Both the position numbers and the translations under genes were made by a program. Under the pieces are notes generated by a model, which had not been told where the DNA came from, did not search any database, and worked only from the letters and a program-made list of their open reading frames with translations. A DNA stretch of 64,000 nucleotides from DAONFI01 sp035403485 (GTDB lineage: Bacteria > Planctomycetota > Phycisphaerae > SM23-33): NCBI GenBank assembly GCA_964536835.1, contig CAZIAZ010000005.1, positions 1 to 64,000 on the forward strand, given 5' to 3'. Each line of letters begins with the position of its first letter. Position 1 is the first letter of the stretch. Below, one piece after another: positions 51,084-59,107 of the stretch.

Positions 51084-51740
51084 ATGAAAATCATGCAATG
51101 CTGGGATGACGGCGTCTCCAATGACGAACGCCTGACTGAGCTTTTGAGAAAATACAATGCCAAGGCGACGTTTAACATAATTCCCGGCTTACACGGCAAA
51201 AGCCGAATATTCACGTCAGTTTACGGAAATACATTCAAGAGCTACCGTCTCGCGCTGGACGAAATGAAAGACATTTACAAGGGATTCAAAGTAGCCGGCC
51301 ATTCCATGACCCATCCCAAATTGGCTGAACTGGACGCCCAAACGCTTGAAAGAGAAATTGTCGACTGCAAGGATTTCATCCAAAACTTCTTCGGCCAACA
51401 AGAGTGCGGGTTTGCATATCCATACGGCAATTATAATGACGCCGTCAAGCAGGCTCTCGCAAATGCCGGATATCGCTACGCCAGAACGGTTAAAAATATC
51501 AACGGCGCCCTGCCGCTTGATGACCCGATGGAACTGCCTTCACACTGTCACTTCCTCAATCCGGATTTTTGGAAGAAATATGAAGAAGTTCGTGCCATCG
51601 ACGGAATATTCTACTTCTGGGGCCATTCGTACGAAATGATGGATGACCCTAAAATGTGGGATGAATTCGAGTCAAAACTCGACAGGATAAAGTCCGATTC
51701 TAAAGCGCAATGGATAGACATCATAGACCTGTTCGTCTAA
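51084..51740 (+). CDS. Polysaccharide deacetylase family protein
   Basis: 218 residues, a NodB-type (beta-alpha)8-like fold with no signal peptide. Seen: QCWDDGVSNDERL (the Asp-Asp pair; the second acts as metal ligand), KATFNIIPGL, the metal motif GHSMTHPKL (HxxxH), FAYPYGNYND, and FYFWGHSYEM with the final His. Family members deacetylate chitin-like or peptidoglycan sugars; the lack of a signal suggests a cytoplasmic substrate. AGGA seven bases before ATG. Follows tsaB by 22 bases. Downstream lies the MITE. Confidence 0.88.
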   Translation: MKIMQCWDDGVSNDERLTELLRKYNAKATFNIIPGLHGKSRIFTSVYGNTFKSYRLALDEMKDIYKGFKVAGHSMTHPKLAELDAQTLEREIVDCKDFIQNFFGQQECGFAYPYGNYNDAVKQALANAGYRYARTVKNINGALPLDDPMELPSHCHFLNPDFWKKYEEVRAIDGIFYFWGHSYEMMDDPKMWDEFESKLDRIKSDSKAQWIDIIDLFV

Positions 51741-51794
51741 CAAAACGCCTTACAAACGAAATACGTAGTACGGAGTACCTGAATAAAATATACA

Positions 51795-51948
51795 TAGAAC
51801 CTATCCCAAAAACCTTGGCTGCCTGCAATCGGCACTTTTGCAACCTGGCGGCGTCAGAAAAACGGCAGAATATCCTTAAATATGCCGCCATTTTTCTTCC
51901 TTGCCAGCCCGCAAAATTGCTCGGCCCATGTTTTTGGGATAGGTTCTA
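51795..51948. mobile_element. MITE-like element with TA-flanked inverted termini (complete)
   Basis: Perfect inverted ends GAACCTATCCCAAAAAC (51797-51813) and GTTTTTGGGATAGGTTC (51930-51946), each flanked by TA (51795-51796 and 51947-51948) as expected for an IS630/Tc1-type TA target duplication. The 150-bp interior has no open frame and folds back on itself imperfectly along its whole length (GGCGGCGTCAGAAAAACGGC against GCCGCCATTTTTCTTCC). A half copy lies at 862-940 and an end fragment at 40405-40422. No transposase is in the window. It sits between the deacetylase and heparinase genes and could terminate both (inference). Confidence 0.85.
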
Positions 51949-51968
51949 ATAAAAGCGTTTTATAAAAT

Positions 51969-54900
51969 TCAGGAATCCATACTAATGTTATCTATCGAAT
52001 AAATACTCGTAAACGTAATAAGATATTCTCCAGCTGGCAGGAGTATACTTTCGTGCGGTTTTGACTTGCCAACGTTTCCTGTAAATTCCGCATCGGGATT
52101 GCAAATTCTATAATTCAATGAACTGCAAGCCGACGAGACATTATATGACGTTTGTTTTTCAACCTTCATTATGCCAGTTATGACCGTAAGATATTTACCG
52201 TCAGCCTGCCGGCTTTTATAAACATCGCAAGGTATGCTTTCACCATTGATTCTGACTATCTTATTGTTTTCATGCTGCACTAAAACCTGTTCCGGTTTTA
52301 TCATACTCCAGTTCCCAACGGAATCTGAACGATAAATATCCTTATCCTTGTAAGAAAGGAAAGTCCCGCCTATAAGAAGCGCATCGATTATTTTCTCTCC
52401 TTCGCCAAACTTGATTGCAGCGATATTCCCATCCGTCGCCAGGTTATATAAAGGCTCCATCTTCTGCCCCGGATTCCTGTTATAAATGACCACATAATTG
52501 TATGAATCCGGTTGGCTGACTATTACTCCCAAACCAAATTTGTTTTCCAGTCCGACAAAATCGGCATATTTGTTCTGATTGTCATCGCTCTTGCCAACCT
52601 GAAATCCAACCAGATATTCAACCGATTTTTCTTTCTGTCGATTATATATGTTAAGTGTCCATTCCTTTTCAATATCTTCCATCTTCATCGGCTTGGACGA
52701 CAAAGGCATATATGGCAAAACATCATAGCCGGATGAAATTTTCATTCCTGCCTTTTCAGGAAAAATCACTTTCCCGCGCAGCCATGCCAATGGCCGATTT
52801 ATCTGAAAAGTTTCCGGCTGCTGTTCAATTTTTATTGGCGAGTCACTTTGTGCATGCAACAGCCATGAGAATACAGCCGGCTTTCGTGATAATATTGAAT
52901 CATATGAAATAATGAAAGACGGTTTCATGAAAATCATTTTCCGCTTGAATTCAGTCAACACTCCTCCGCCGTAAATTCGTGGATTGGAGGCATCGCCTTC
53001 CGTATATCCCCATGAGCTTGAGTCGTAATATTCCGATATTTTTCCATCCGCCCCGAATCGGCGTACGGCTTGTCCCTGTCCATCTACGAGAATAGTATTA
53101 TGCGCTTTCGTCTGAGTTGAATAATCGTTGAAGTGCGGACTGTCATACCAATCATAATAACCTCCGTCAACAGCGAGTTTATCGCCATACGCATTTATTA
53201 CGAAAGAATTCTGGTCTCCATGCTGATGTGCCGCAAGAAATTTCCCGCTGTGAAAGCCTAATGCCACATTTTCCCGACTGTCCGTCAGACACGTATTGAA
53301 TACAGCCCAACCGATATATCGATAGTGCATGGATTGCGGGATATCCACTGGAGCCTTTGCCTTGATAGTTTTAAAACAAGGCACGCCGCCATACCATAAG
53401 GCGTATGAATCTTCTGTACGCCTTCCGAGATTGCCGACAAGTTTTCTGCTGACAGGACCTTTGTTGCCGTGATTTGGCAATCCATTCTGCGTATAATCGG
53501 CAAAAGAGACCATAAAGCTGTTCGGTGGAGCACAGTATACGGGAAATCGAGCTGTCTTCGTCAGCCAAGGATGTTTATATAAATCTATTCCACAGATTTC
53601 TCTCATCAGGTCAGCATATTTCATTATAAAACTGTTGCCAAAGGTCCAATAAGCCATCCCTTCATTATTATCACCATCGAATCCCATCGACGGCAGGAAT
53701 CTGTATGCATATAATGCCAACGGAAATTCAAACCATTGTTCGGCTTCTTTGGAATGTCCGGCACATACAATTGCAGGAAAAGCCAAACTCGTTCCCATAC
53801 TCCAAGAATGGTTTTGATCTTCATATAATCTAAAAGGAGGATTAATGAAATTGAAGAATTGCCGGCTTCGGATGCTTATTGCGTCAATCGCCATCTTCCT
53901 TTCATCATCATTCATGATGTTGTAAGCCGCATCAAAACACCAGCACATTCCCTGTAATATGGCACCCGCCTCCAGATCGCCTTCTTCTATACTACTGACC
54001 TTTTCTGGATCCCATTTCCTGATTATTTCCAGAAGCAGCTTTTTAGCCTTATTTTTCAATGCCATATCATCGAATGCTTCGGCTGCCTGCCCTACCGAAG
54101 ATAGGCCAGGAGCAACCTCTCTCATCAGAAGTCCATACTTTTTTGCATACCAATCTGGCCAATCCTTGGACCTGACAGGCGTTCGCGTACCTTTAAACGG
54201 CGGAAAATCTGGAGGAATTCCAGACGGCAATGCTTTTTTCGCTGTTGATTCAAGCATACCGTCTTCCTTTGCAATCAATTCTGCAAGACGACGAAGCCTG
54301 GGATACGACGAATTCGCTAATTGCTGGAAAGAAAATTGCGGCGTTCTGAATTTGTGAGTAAGTTTGGGAATCGTAAGTTTCCCTCTTGAAAATACGCCGG
54401 CCTCATCTTTCAATTTCACCCTCCAGTACCAAATGCCATCCTGGAGAAATTCACTTGCAACATGGAAATTCTCGGAAGTGTTTATACGGCGAGTCTCATT
54501 AGCCGGAAATTCAGGATTTTGTGAATATTCCAGACAATAATCATTTCCTTTCGACTGCGGCCAGCTAAACAGAGGACAAGCCGAATAAGAGACACGTTCA
54601 ACTTTCGGCGAATCGGCAGCGTTATCAATCAGGATATCTTTCAGATAAAGTTTTCGCGTTGAATCCGAACCATTTTCAAATGTCGTCAAAATCGAGACTT
54701 CACTCAACATATTATTAAAATTTATGGTTTGGCCATCACTATTTTTGAAATCCGAAAGTGGTAGAATCGCCGTTCTCCAATTTGAACATGATGATATTGA
54801 TGTTTTAAAAGAATTCCCTCTGTCATCGCGGATAATGACCCAAACCCGTTCCTGACTTGATTTCTTACAAAAGACAGTTTTATACTCAAATGAAATCATA

Positions 54901-55157
54901 GTCGTCCTTAATGGCTTTATCCTGGTTTTCAAGAGCAATTCACAGACCGGCGAAGGTTCTGCCGCTGAAATTTCCATGTAAGTTGCTTCCCCATCATTTG
55001 ATATTATTTTTGCTCCCATCCCTCTTTTAACTTCAATTACACCATCTTTGAAAATATCAACGTTTGTAAAAATTTCATTTTGCGCCGCACTAATTGCACT
55101 ATTTGAGAATAAACAGGAAAAAAACGTAGCGAAAAATATCGGAACTATTCGTGTCAT
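51969..55157 (-). CDS. Large heparinase II/III-family polysaccharide lyase
   Basis: 1062 residues, exported: signal TRIVPIFFATFFSCLFSNSAISAA. After it comes a beta-sandwich, carbohydrate-binding-like part (about 30-170), then an alpha/alpha-toroid (about 270-560) and a beta domain with the heparinase II/III signature HSGKFLAAHQHGDQNSFVIN and DKLAVDGGYYDW. Family members cleave uronic-acid polysaccharides by beta-elimination; substrate unknown. Start: GGGAG seven bases before ATG 55157; M1 at 55184 is also open. The region is A+T-rich relative to neighbours, a possible sign of transfer. Confidence 0.82.
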   Translation of the reverse strand: MTRIVPIFFATFFSCLFSNSAISAAQNEIFTNVDIFKDGVIEVKRGMGAKIISNDGEATYMEISAAEPSPVCELLLKTRIKPLRTTMISFEYKTVFCKKSSQERVWVIIRDDRGNSFKTSISSCSNWRTAILPLSDFKNSDGQTINFNNMLSEVSILTTFENGSDSTRKLYLKDILIDNAADSPKVERVSYSACPLFSWPQSKGNDYCLEYSQNPEFPANETRRINTSENFHVASEFLQDGIWYWRVKLKDEAGVFSRGKLTIPKLTHKFRTPQFSFQQLANSSYPRLRRLAELIAKEDGMLESTAKKALPSGIPPDFPPFKGTRTPVRSKDWPDWYAKKYGLLMREVAPGLSSVGQAAEAFDDMALKNKAKKLLLEIIRKWDPEKVSSIEEGDLEAGAILQGMCWCFDAAYNIMNDDERKMAIDAISIRSRQFFNFINPPFRLYEDQNHSWSMGTSLAFPAIVCAGHSKEAEQWFEFPLALYAYRFLPSMGFDGDNNEGMAYWTFGNSFIMKYADLMREICGIDLYKHPWLTKTARFPVYCAPPNSFMVSFADYTQNGLPNHGNKGPVSRKLVGNLGRRTEDSYALWYGGVPCFKTIKAKAPVDIPQSMHYRYIGWAVFNTCLTDSRENVALGFHSGKFLAAHQHGDQNSFVINAYGDKLAVDGGYYDWYDSPHFNDYSTQTKAHNTILVDGQGQAVRRFGADGKISEYYDSSSWGYTEGDASNPRIYGGGVLTEFKRKMIFMKPSFIISYDSILSRKPAVFSWLLHAQSDSPIKIEQQPETFQINRPLAWLRGKVIFPEKAGMKISSGYDVLPYMPLSSKPMKMEDIEKEWTLNIYNRQKEKSVEYLVGFQVGKSDDNQNKYADFVGLENKFGLGVIVSQPDSYNYVVIYNRNPGQKMEPLYNLATDGNIAAIKFGEGEKIIDALLIGGTFLSYKDKDIYRSDSVGNWSMIKPEQVLVQHENNKIVRINGESIPCDVYKSRQADGKYLTVITGIMKVEKQTSYNVSSACSSLNYRICNPDAEFTGNVGKSKPHESILLPAGEYLITFTSIYSIDNISMDS

Positions 55158-55523
55158 CACATTTCTCCCAAAATTTGCCTTCATTTAGTATACAAATACC
55201 TCTGGCAGGATATAGCCAAGGATATATATAATATATTTAACTCTTTATTTTTGCATTTGTTACAATCATAGAAAGAACCTATTTATGACGTTGCATCTGA
55301 GTAATGCCGACAATTCTTCCATGTGATGCAGATGGTAGGTGACATCACCGGCTTTTGCAGCAGCTAATATTAAAGGTATTATTCTCCCATGCAAGGCAGG
55401 TTTCAGGCAGAATGCCATGACACTTAAAAGGCCACCCCGAATTCTTAGCTATCGAGGCTACTGAGTTCTAATTCGATTAATCGCTTTTATGTCTATAAAG
55501 CCTATAACACGTGGTTATTATCA

Positions 55524-55543
55524 TAATTATAACGTTATAATTA
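55524..55543. repeat. Perfect 20-bp palindrome
   Basis: TAATTATAACGTTATAATTA reads the same on both strands with no spacer. It could be a dimeric regulator site; no matching regulator is adjacent. It lies between the divergent heparinase-like and PEP-CTERM genes. Confidence 0.7.
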
Positions 55544-55620
55544 GTCAAATAAAAATTGTATCTGAGAACTTAAATTAAAGAATCCAAGATTTCAGGCTTT
55601 CAAGTCACCACTTTTTATAG

Positions 55621-55657
55621 ATATAACTCTAATTCCAATGTGTAATTAGAGTTATAT
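55621..55657. repeat. 14-bp inverted repeat, 9-base loop
   Basis: ATATAACTCTAATT (55621-55634), loop CCAATGTGT, AATTAGAGTTATAT (55644-55657). Arms match perfectly. It is too A/T-rich to be a strong terminator and has no T-run; an operator or cruciform is more likely. Confidence 0.7.
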
Positions 55658-55716
55658 AGTCAAGGTTATACCAAAGTGACACTCAAAAAATCTTCCATTC
55701 TGAAAACAAAATATAC

Positions 55717-55744
55717 TTGATTTTGTTAACAATTTTGATATCAT
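55717..55744 (+). promoter_or_regulatory. Candidate promoter of the PEP-CTERM gene
   Basis: -35 TTGATT (55717-55722), 16-base spacer, -10 TATCAT (55739-55744). It would give a leader of nearly 180 bases. Moderate consensus match in A/T-rich DNA, where chance matches are common. Confidence 0.3.
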
Positions 55745-55928
55745 ATAGTCACTTCGCAGTGGAGCAGGCTTGAAATTACATCTGAGAATTTCGGTATATG
55801 CTGCCCGCCTGACAAGAAATAAAAAACGAATAGCCGTGCTGGTTTAATATAAGAAATTGAAATTCGAATAAATAAGGATTTCCATGCGTTAAATCGAGGC
55901 CTTTAAACACAAAGTCAGGAGAAAGAAA

Positions 55929-56717
55929 ATGAAAAAAGAACTATTGTTAATATTGATGTTTTCTGTAGTGGGTTTAGTAACATCGGCTTGGTCTGATACG
56001 GCGATCATCAGTCAGAACTTTGACGACACCGGCATTTTTTCTCCGTCAGTGACCAGTGCCGGCGATGCATCGACCATTGGAGGGCGATGGACTTTAATGC
56101 AGGCTGATCCTGGCGATGGTACGCTGTCCGGTATACGTACTGCCCACTCACATAGCGCGACTCAAGCGTTGTCGGTATATCGAGGTGGTTCATATCCGAT
56201 AGCTTCAGTTACTAATGGAATCGATATTGCATCAACGCCGAATTTTGAATATCAATTCTGGATTTATCGGGCCAATAGTGATGCTTCAGCGGTTGCATTA
56301 CTGGAAAATAGTGAAACTATTGCAACAGGCTCTGGCAAGCTTAATACGAGTGTGTACATCCAGGAAGGAAATATTATGGTCCACCCTGGTGGAACTTGGG
56401 TTGATACCAATGCGGACATAGCTGTTGGAGTATGGACGCGTGTTAGAATGTCGTTTGATATGTCTTCAGGTGATTATGGCGCTTATACTTTGTATATCAT
56501 GCCCGAAGGGCAAGCTGAAACTGAGGTATGGACGGGTGATTTGACAACATCGGCTCGGACAGTGTTAAATGCAATTCGTTTTAATCCCCAGGGAACGACT
56601 GGCGGGCAGACATATATTGATGATATCTCCCTGACGATAGTTCCAGAGCCGACGGCTATGATGCTTCTTGGTTTAGGCAGCATTGGCGTGCTGATTGGTC
56701 GAAAACGGCACGTATAA
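55929..56717 (+). CDS. PEP-CTERM sorting-domain protein
   Basis: 262 residues. N-terminal signal ELLLILMFSVVGLVTSAWS, a beta-rich body (about 25-235, possibly a jelly-roll lectin-like domain: IISQNFDDTGIFSP, TYIDDISLTIV), and a C-terminal sorting signal VPEPTAMMLLGLGSIGVLIGRKRHV within one tail (PEP motif, hydrophobic helix, basic end). PEP-CTERM proteins are processed by exosortase and go to the cell surface or extracellular matrix, often with exopolysaccharide. AGGAG seven bases before ATG. It is near the heparinase-like gene, so a surface-polysaccharide link is suggested but not shown. Confidence 0.85.
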   Translation: MKKELLLILMFSVVGLVTSAWSDTAIISQNFDDTGIFSPSVTSAGDASTIGGRWTLMQADPGDGTLSGIRTAHSHSATQALSVYRGGSYPIASVTNGIDIASTPNFEYQFWIYRANSDASAVALLENSETIATGSGKLNTSVYIQEGNIMVHPGGTWVDTNADIAVGVWTRVRMSFDMSSGDYGAYTLYIMPEGQAETEVWTGDLTTSARTVLNAIRFNPQGTTGGQTYIDDISLTIVPEPTAMMLLGLGSIGVLIGRKRHV

Positions 56718-56969
56718 TCAAAAGTGCTCAAACTAATTCTATGAAGGTGATTAAACCCCGATTGGCTCTGGCATGTAATATGTTGAAACCAATAACGGCC
56801 TAATGCCGGTGTGCATATTGCATATTTGTGGCATGCTTTTTAAAGAAAATTGGCCTGAAGAATTTGACAATTTCTGGCAGCAGGCTGGTATTTTGATACC
56901 AGACAAAATCTCTGGCCCACATTCAATTTGTAATCAGACAAGGTGTTATGGATGGTTTCTATGTTCTAC
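56718..56969. other. Short intergenic region with a hairpin
   Basis: CTGGTAT-TTTG-ATACCAG at 56885-56902 is a perfect 7-bp stem with a 4-base loop, between the convergent ends of the PEP-CTERM and permease genes. No run of T follows on either strand, so a terminator is not assured. Confidence 0.4.
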
Positions 56970-58865
56970 TCAAGCCCCTCTGTTTCTGTTGCTCAGCAAT
57001 ATCAGGTCGCGCAGGTGTTCGATATCCTCCGCCTCCAGCCAATTATGAACGAACTCCTGTTCTTCGACTATGTTGGCGATAGCCATCAGCGCACGGAGGT
57101 GATAATTCCGCTCGTCGGCACTGCCGACCAATATGAAAATCATTTTCACGTAAGGCTGTTCCGCGTCAAACACGACGCCCTGTCGGCAGCGGACAAGGAG
57201 AATGTCAAACTGCTTTTCACCGTCGATAATTATGTGTGGAATGGCGAGGCCCGGATGTATCATCGTGCTGGACATTTCCTCTCGTTTTTCCAGGCGGCGC
57301 TTAATTTCATCGCCAGCCATTCCCAGGCGGCCGGATAAAACAGCCGCAGCCTTCGAAAACAGTTCATCCCTGCTTATAGGGCCCTGCAGGTCGAGTATGG
57401 CACATTTTTCTATAAGCATGTCAAAGCGGTCGTGAACGATATCGTCCCGCTGTGTTGCGATGGTACGCAACTCCTGTTCCAAGCCGGCTCGCCGGATACT
57501 CGGCGAAACTATTCGCTGTACCATATAATACAGAGCGCTCTGGCGGGTGCTTCTCGGCCTGACGTAAAACCAGTACCACAACACGCCGAAAATTACGAAC
57601 GCCGCCACAGTCATCAGCGGTTCAAGGCCGAACTCAGCGGTAAGTTGCACGATTATCACCACGTAGATAATAACGCCGGCTATCTGCACCCACGGATAAA
57701 ACGGGCTGAGATACCGCGGGCGATAATTTTGTATGCGGCTGCTGCGCATTATAAGAACGGATATGTTTATTAGCACGAAAAGCAGCAGAAGCATGGTCGA
57801 GGCCGACTTGACGAGCTCCTCTATGCTCAGCATGAGTATTGTCACAATCATAAAGCCAGCCGTCAGCAGCACCGAAACCCACGGCGTGCCGAAGCGGTGT
57901 GAAACCCGCTGCATCCATTGCGGCAGTATGCCGTCGCGGCTCATCGCCAGCGGATACCGCGACGCCGCCAATATGCCGCCGTTGCCCGTCGTCACGAACG
58001 CCAGTATTGCCGCAACTGACAACAGTATCACGCCAGCCGGTCCCATAAATGTCTCAGCCGCCGAACTTACCGGCGTCAGATTCACCTGCCCTTCGCCGGC
58101 AAGCTTATTCGAAGAAAGCGTTCCTACTACAACAAATACCGTCAAGACATAAAGTATAGTAACGACCCAAAAAGCAGTGAGCATTGCGCGAGGCAGATTG
58201 CGGCCGGGCCGCCGGACTTCTTCGGCTACGTTGGCAGCCTTGGTCAAACCGCCGTATGAAATGAACACAAGGCCAGCCGTAGCGAGAATGTTGCCAAAAC
58301 CCTTTGCGGTAAAATGGTCGAAATTGGGATGCTGGTTGACGGCTGGAAATCCCAAGATTATGAATATCGCCAACACGCCCAGCAAGCCGAAAACCATCAC
58401 AAGCTGCGTCCAGCTTGCCATCTTGACGCTGATGCAATTCATCGCGGCAAATATCACGCAGAACGTCACGGCGATGATTTTTATCAGCCATTCCCATTGG
58501 CCGGCGTCAAGCGGCGCATCCGGCCAGATTAATCTTGCGAACGCTCCTATGCCAATCATGGCGAACGCACTCTTGAGAGCCAGGCAAACCCACCCCGCCA
58601 AGCCGGCGAACGTGCCCGGCAGAGCACCCATGCTGCGTTCGACAAAAAAATAACTGCCGCCGCTCTTGGGCATCGCCGTCGCCAATTCACATTGGCTGAG
58701 CAATGCCGGAATCATTATCAAACCGGCAATCGCATACGCAAGCACTACCGCAGGCCCGGCAGCCATATATGCCTGGCCCGGCAGCACAAACAGGCCGGAA
58801 CTTATCATTGCGCCAGACGCCAGACAGAACACATCCAGAAAACCAAGTTTTTTTTCCAAGCCCAT
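56970..58865 (-). CDS. APC-family amino acid permease with C-terminal PTS EIIA-like domain
   Basis: 631 residues. Residues 1-450 carry about 12 membrane segments: FLDVFCLASGAMISSGLFVLPGQAY, the APC substrate-binding glycine motif, and AANVAEEVRRPGRNLPRAM. After a cytoplasmic linker, about 485-625 form a PTS EIIA type-2 (PtsN-like) domain with ILDLQGPISRDELF, HPGLAIPHIIIDG, whose H in AIPH is the phosphoacceptor in EIIA relatives, and MIFILVGSADERNYHLRALMAIANI. Similar fusions occur in other bacteria. The EIIA part may sense nitrogen or carbon state (inference). ATG 58865 has a weak ribosome site. Confidence 0.87.
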   Translation of the reverse strand: MGLEKKLGFLDVFCLASGAMISSGLFVLPGQAYMAAGPAVVLAYAIAGLIMIPALLSQCELATAMPKSGGSYFFVERSMGALPGTFAGLAGWVCLALKSAFAMIGIGAFARLIWPDAPLDAGQWEWLIKIIAVTFCVIFAAMNCISVKMASWTQLVMVFGLLGVLAIFIILGFPAVNQHPNFDHFTAKGFGNILATAGLVFISYGGLTKAANVAEEVRRPGRNLPRAMLTAFWVVTILYVLTVFVVVGTLSSNKLAGEGQVNLTPVSSAAETFMGPAGVILLSVAAILAFVTTGNGGILAASRYPLAMSRDGILPQWMQRVSHRFGTPWVSVLLTAGFMIVTILMLSIEELVKSASTMLLLLFVLINISVLIMRSSRIQNYRPRYLSPFYPWVQIAGVIIYVVIIVQLTAEFGLEPLMTVAAFVIFGVLWYWFYVRPRSTRQSALYYMVQRIVSPSIRRAGLEQELRTIATQRDDIVHDRFDMLIEKCAILDLQGPISRDELFSKAAAVLSGRLGMAGDEIKRRLEKREEMSSTMIHPGLAIPHIIIDGEKQFDILLVRCRQGVVFDAEQPYVKMIFILVGSADERNYHLRALMAIANIVEEQEFVHNWLEAEDIEHLRDLILLSNRNRGA

Positions 58866-58978
58866 TATTTTTGACCCTTATTTGTGACCTTAATTTTAGT
58901 TACAGCCTTCACTTGCGATATTTTATCTACCTGAACCGCATAATTCACCGAAAAAAGAACTATAATGTTACAAATAGA

Positions 58979-59007
58979 TTGACTTAAATCCTTTTTTTGA
59001 CTATATT
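58979..59007 (+). promoter_or_regulatory. Promoter of tig
   Basis: -35 TTGACT (58979-58984), 17-base spacer, -10 TATATT (59002-59007); one mismatch from consensus in each. A start near 59014 gives a leader of about 94 bases. Confidence 0.55.
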
Positions 59008-59039
59008 TCTTCCCCTTGAACAGCCTTCCGCCAAGTGCG

Positions 59040-59090
59040 GGGCCTGCCGCCGGGGATGTGTCGCGTTGGCACATCTGGTCGCGACGGGCT
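59040..59090 (+). promoter_or_regulatory. Structured tig leader with competing hairpins
   Basis: Within the presumed 5' leader, GATGTG can pair with CACATC a few bases on, while GTCGCG overlapping it can pair with CGCGAC further downstream; these pairings interleave, so they form either alternative hairpins or a pseudoknot. The ribosome site GGAG lies after them. No known riboswitch class recognised. Confidence 0.3.
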
Positions 59091-59107
59091 AATCTGGAGT
59101 ATGACAA

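Larger units (their letters stand above)
55158..55928. other. 771-bp A+T-rich intergenic region with strong palindromes
   Basis: No gene supported. It holds two clear palindromes (55524-55543 and 55621-55657), a candidate promoter (55717-55744) and three occurrences of ATCTGAG (about 55294, 55560, 55780). It separates the heparinase-like gene (minus) from the PEP-CTERM gene (plus), so it should hold promoters for both. Nothing identifies it as a phage attachment site. Confidence 0.45.

Noticed and set aside
55275..55285. AGAACCTAT resembling the MITE end
   Set aside because: Only nine bases match and no second end is present; most likely chance.
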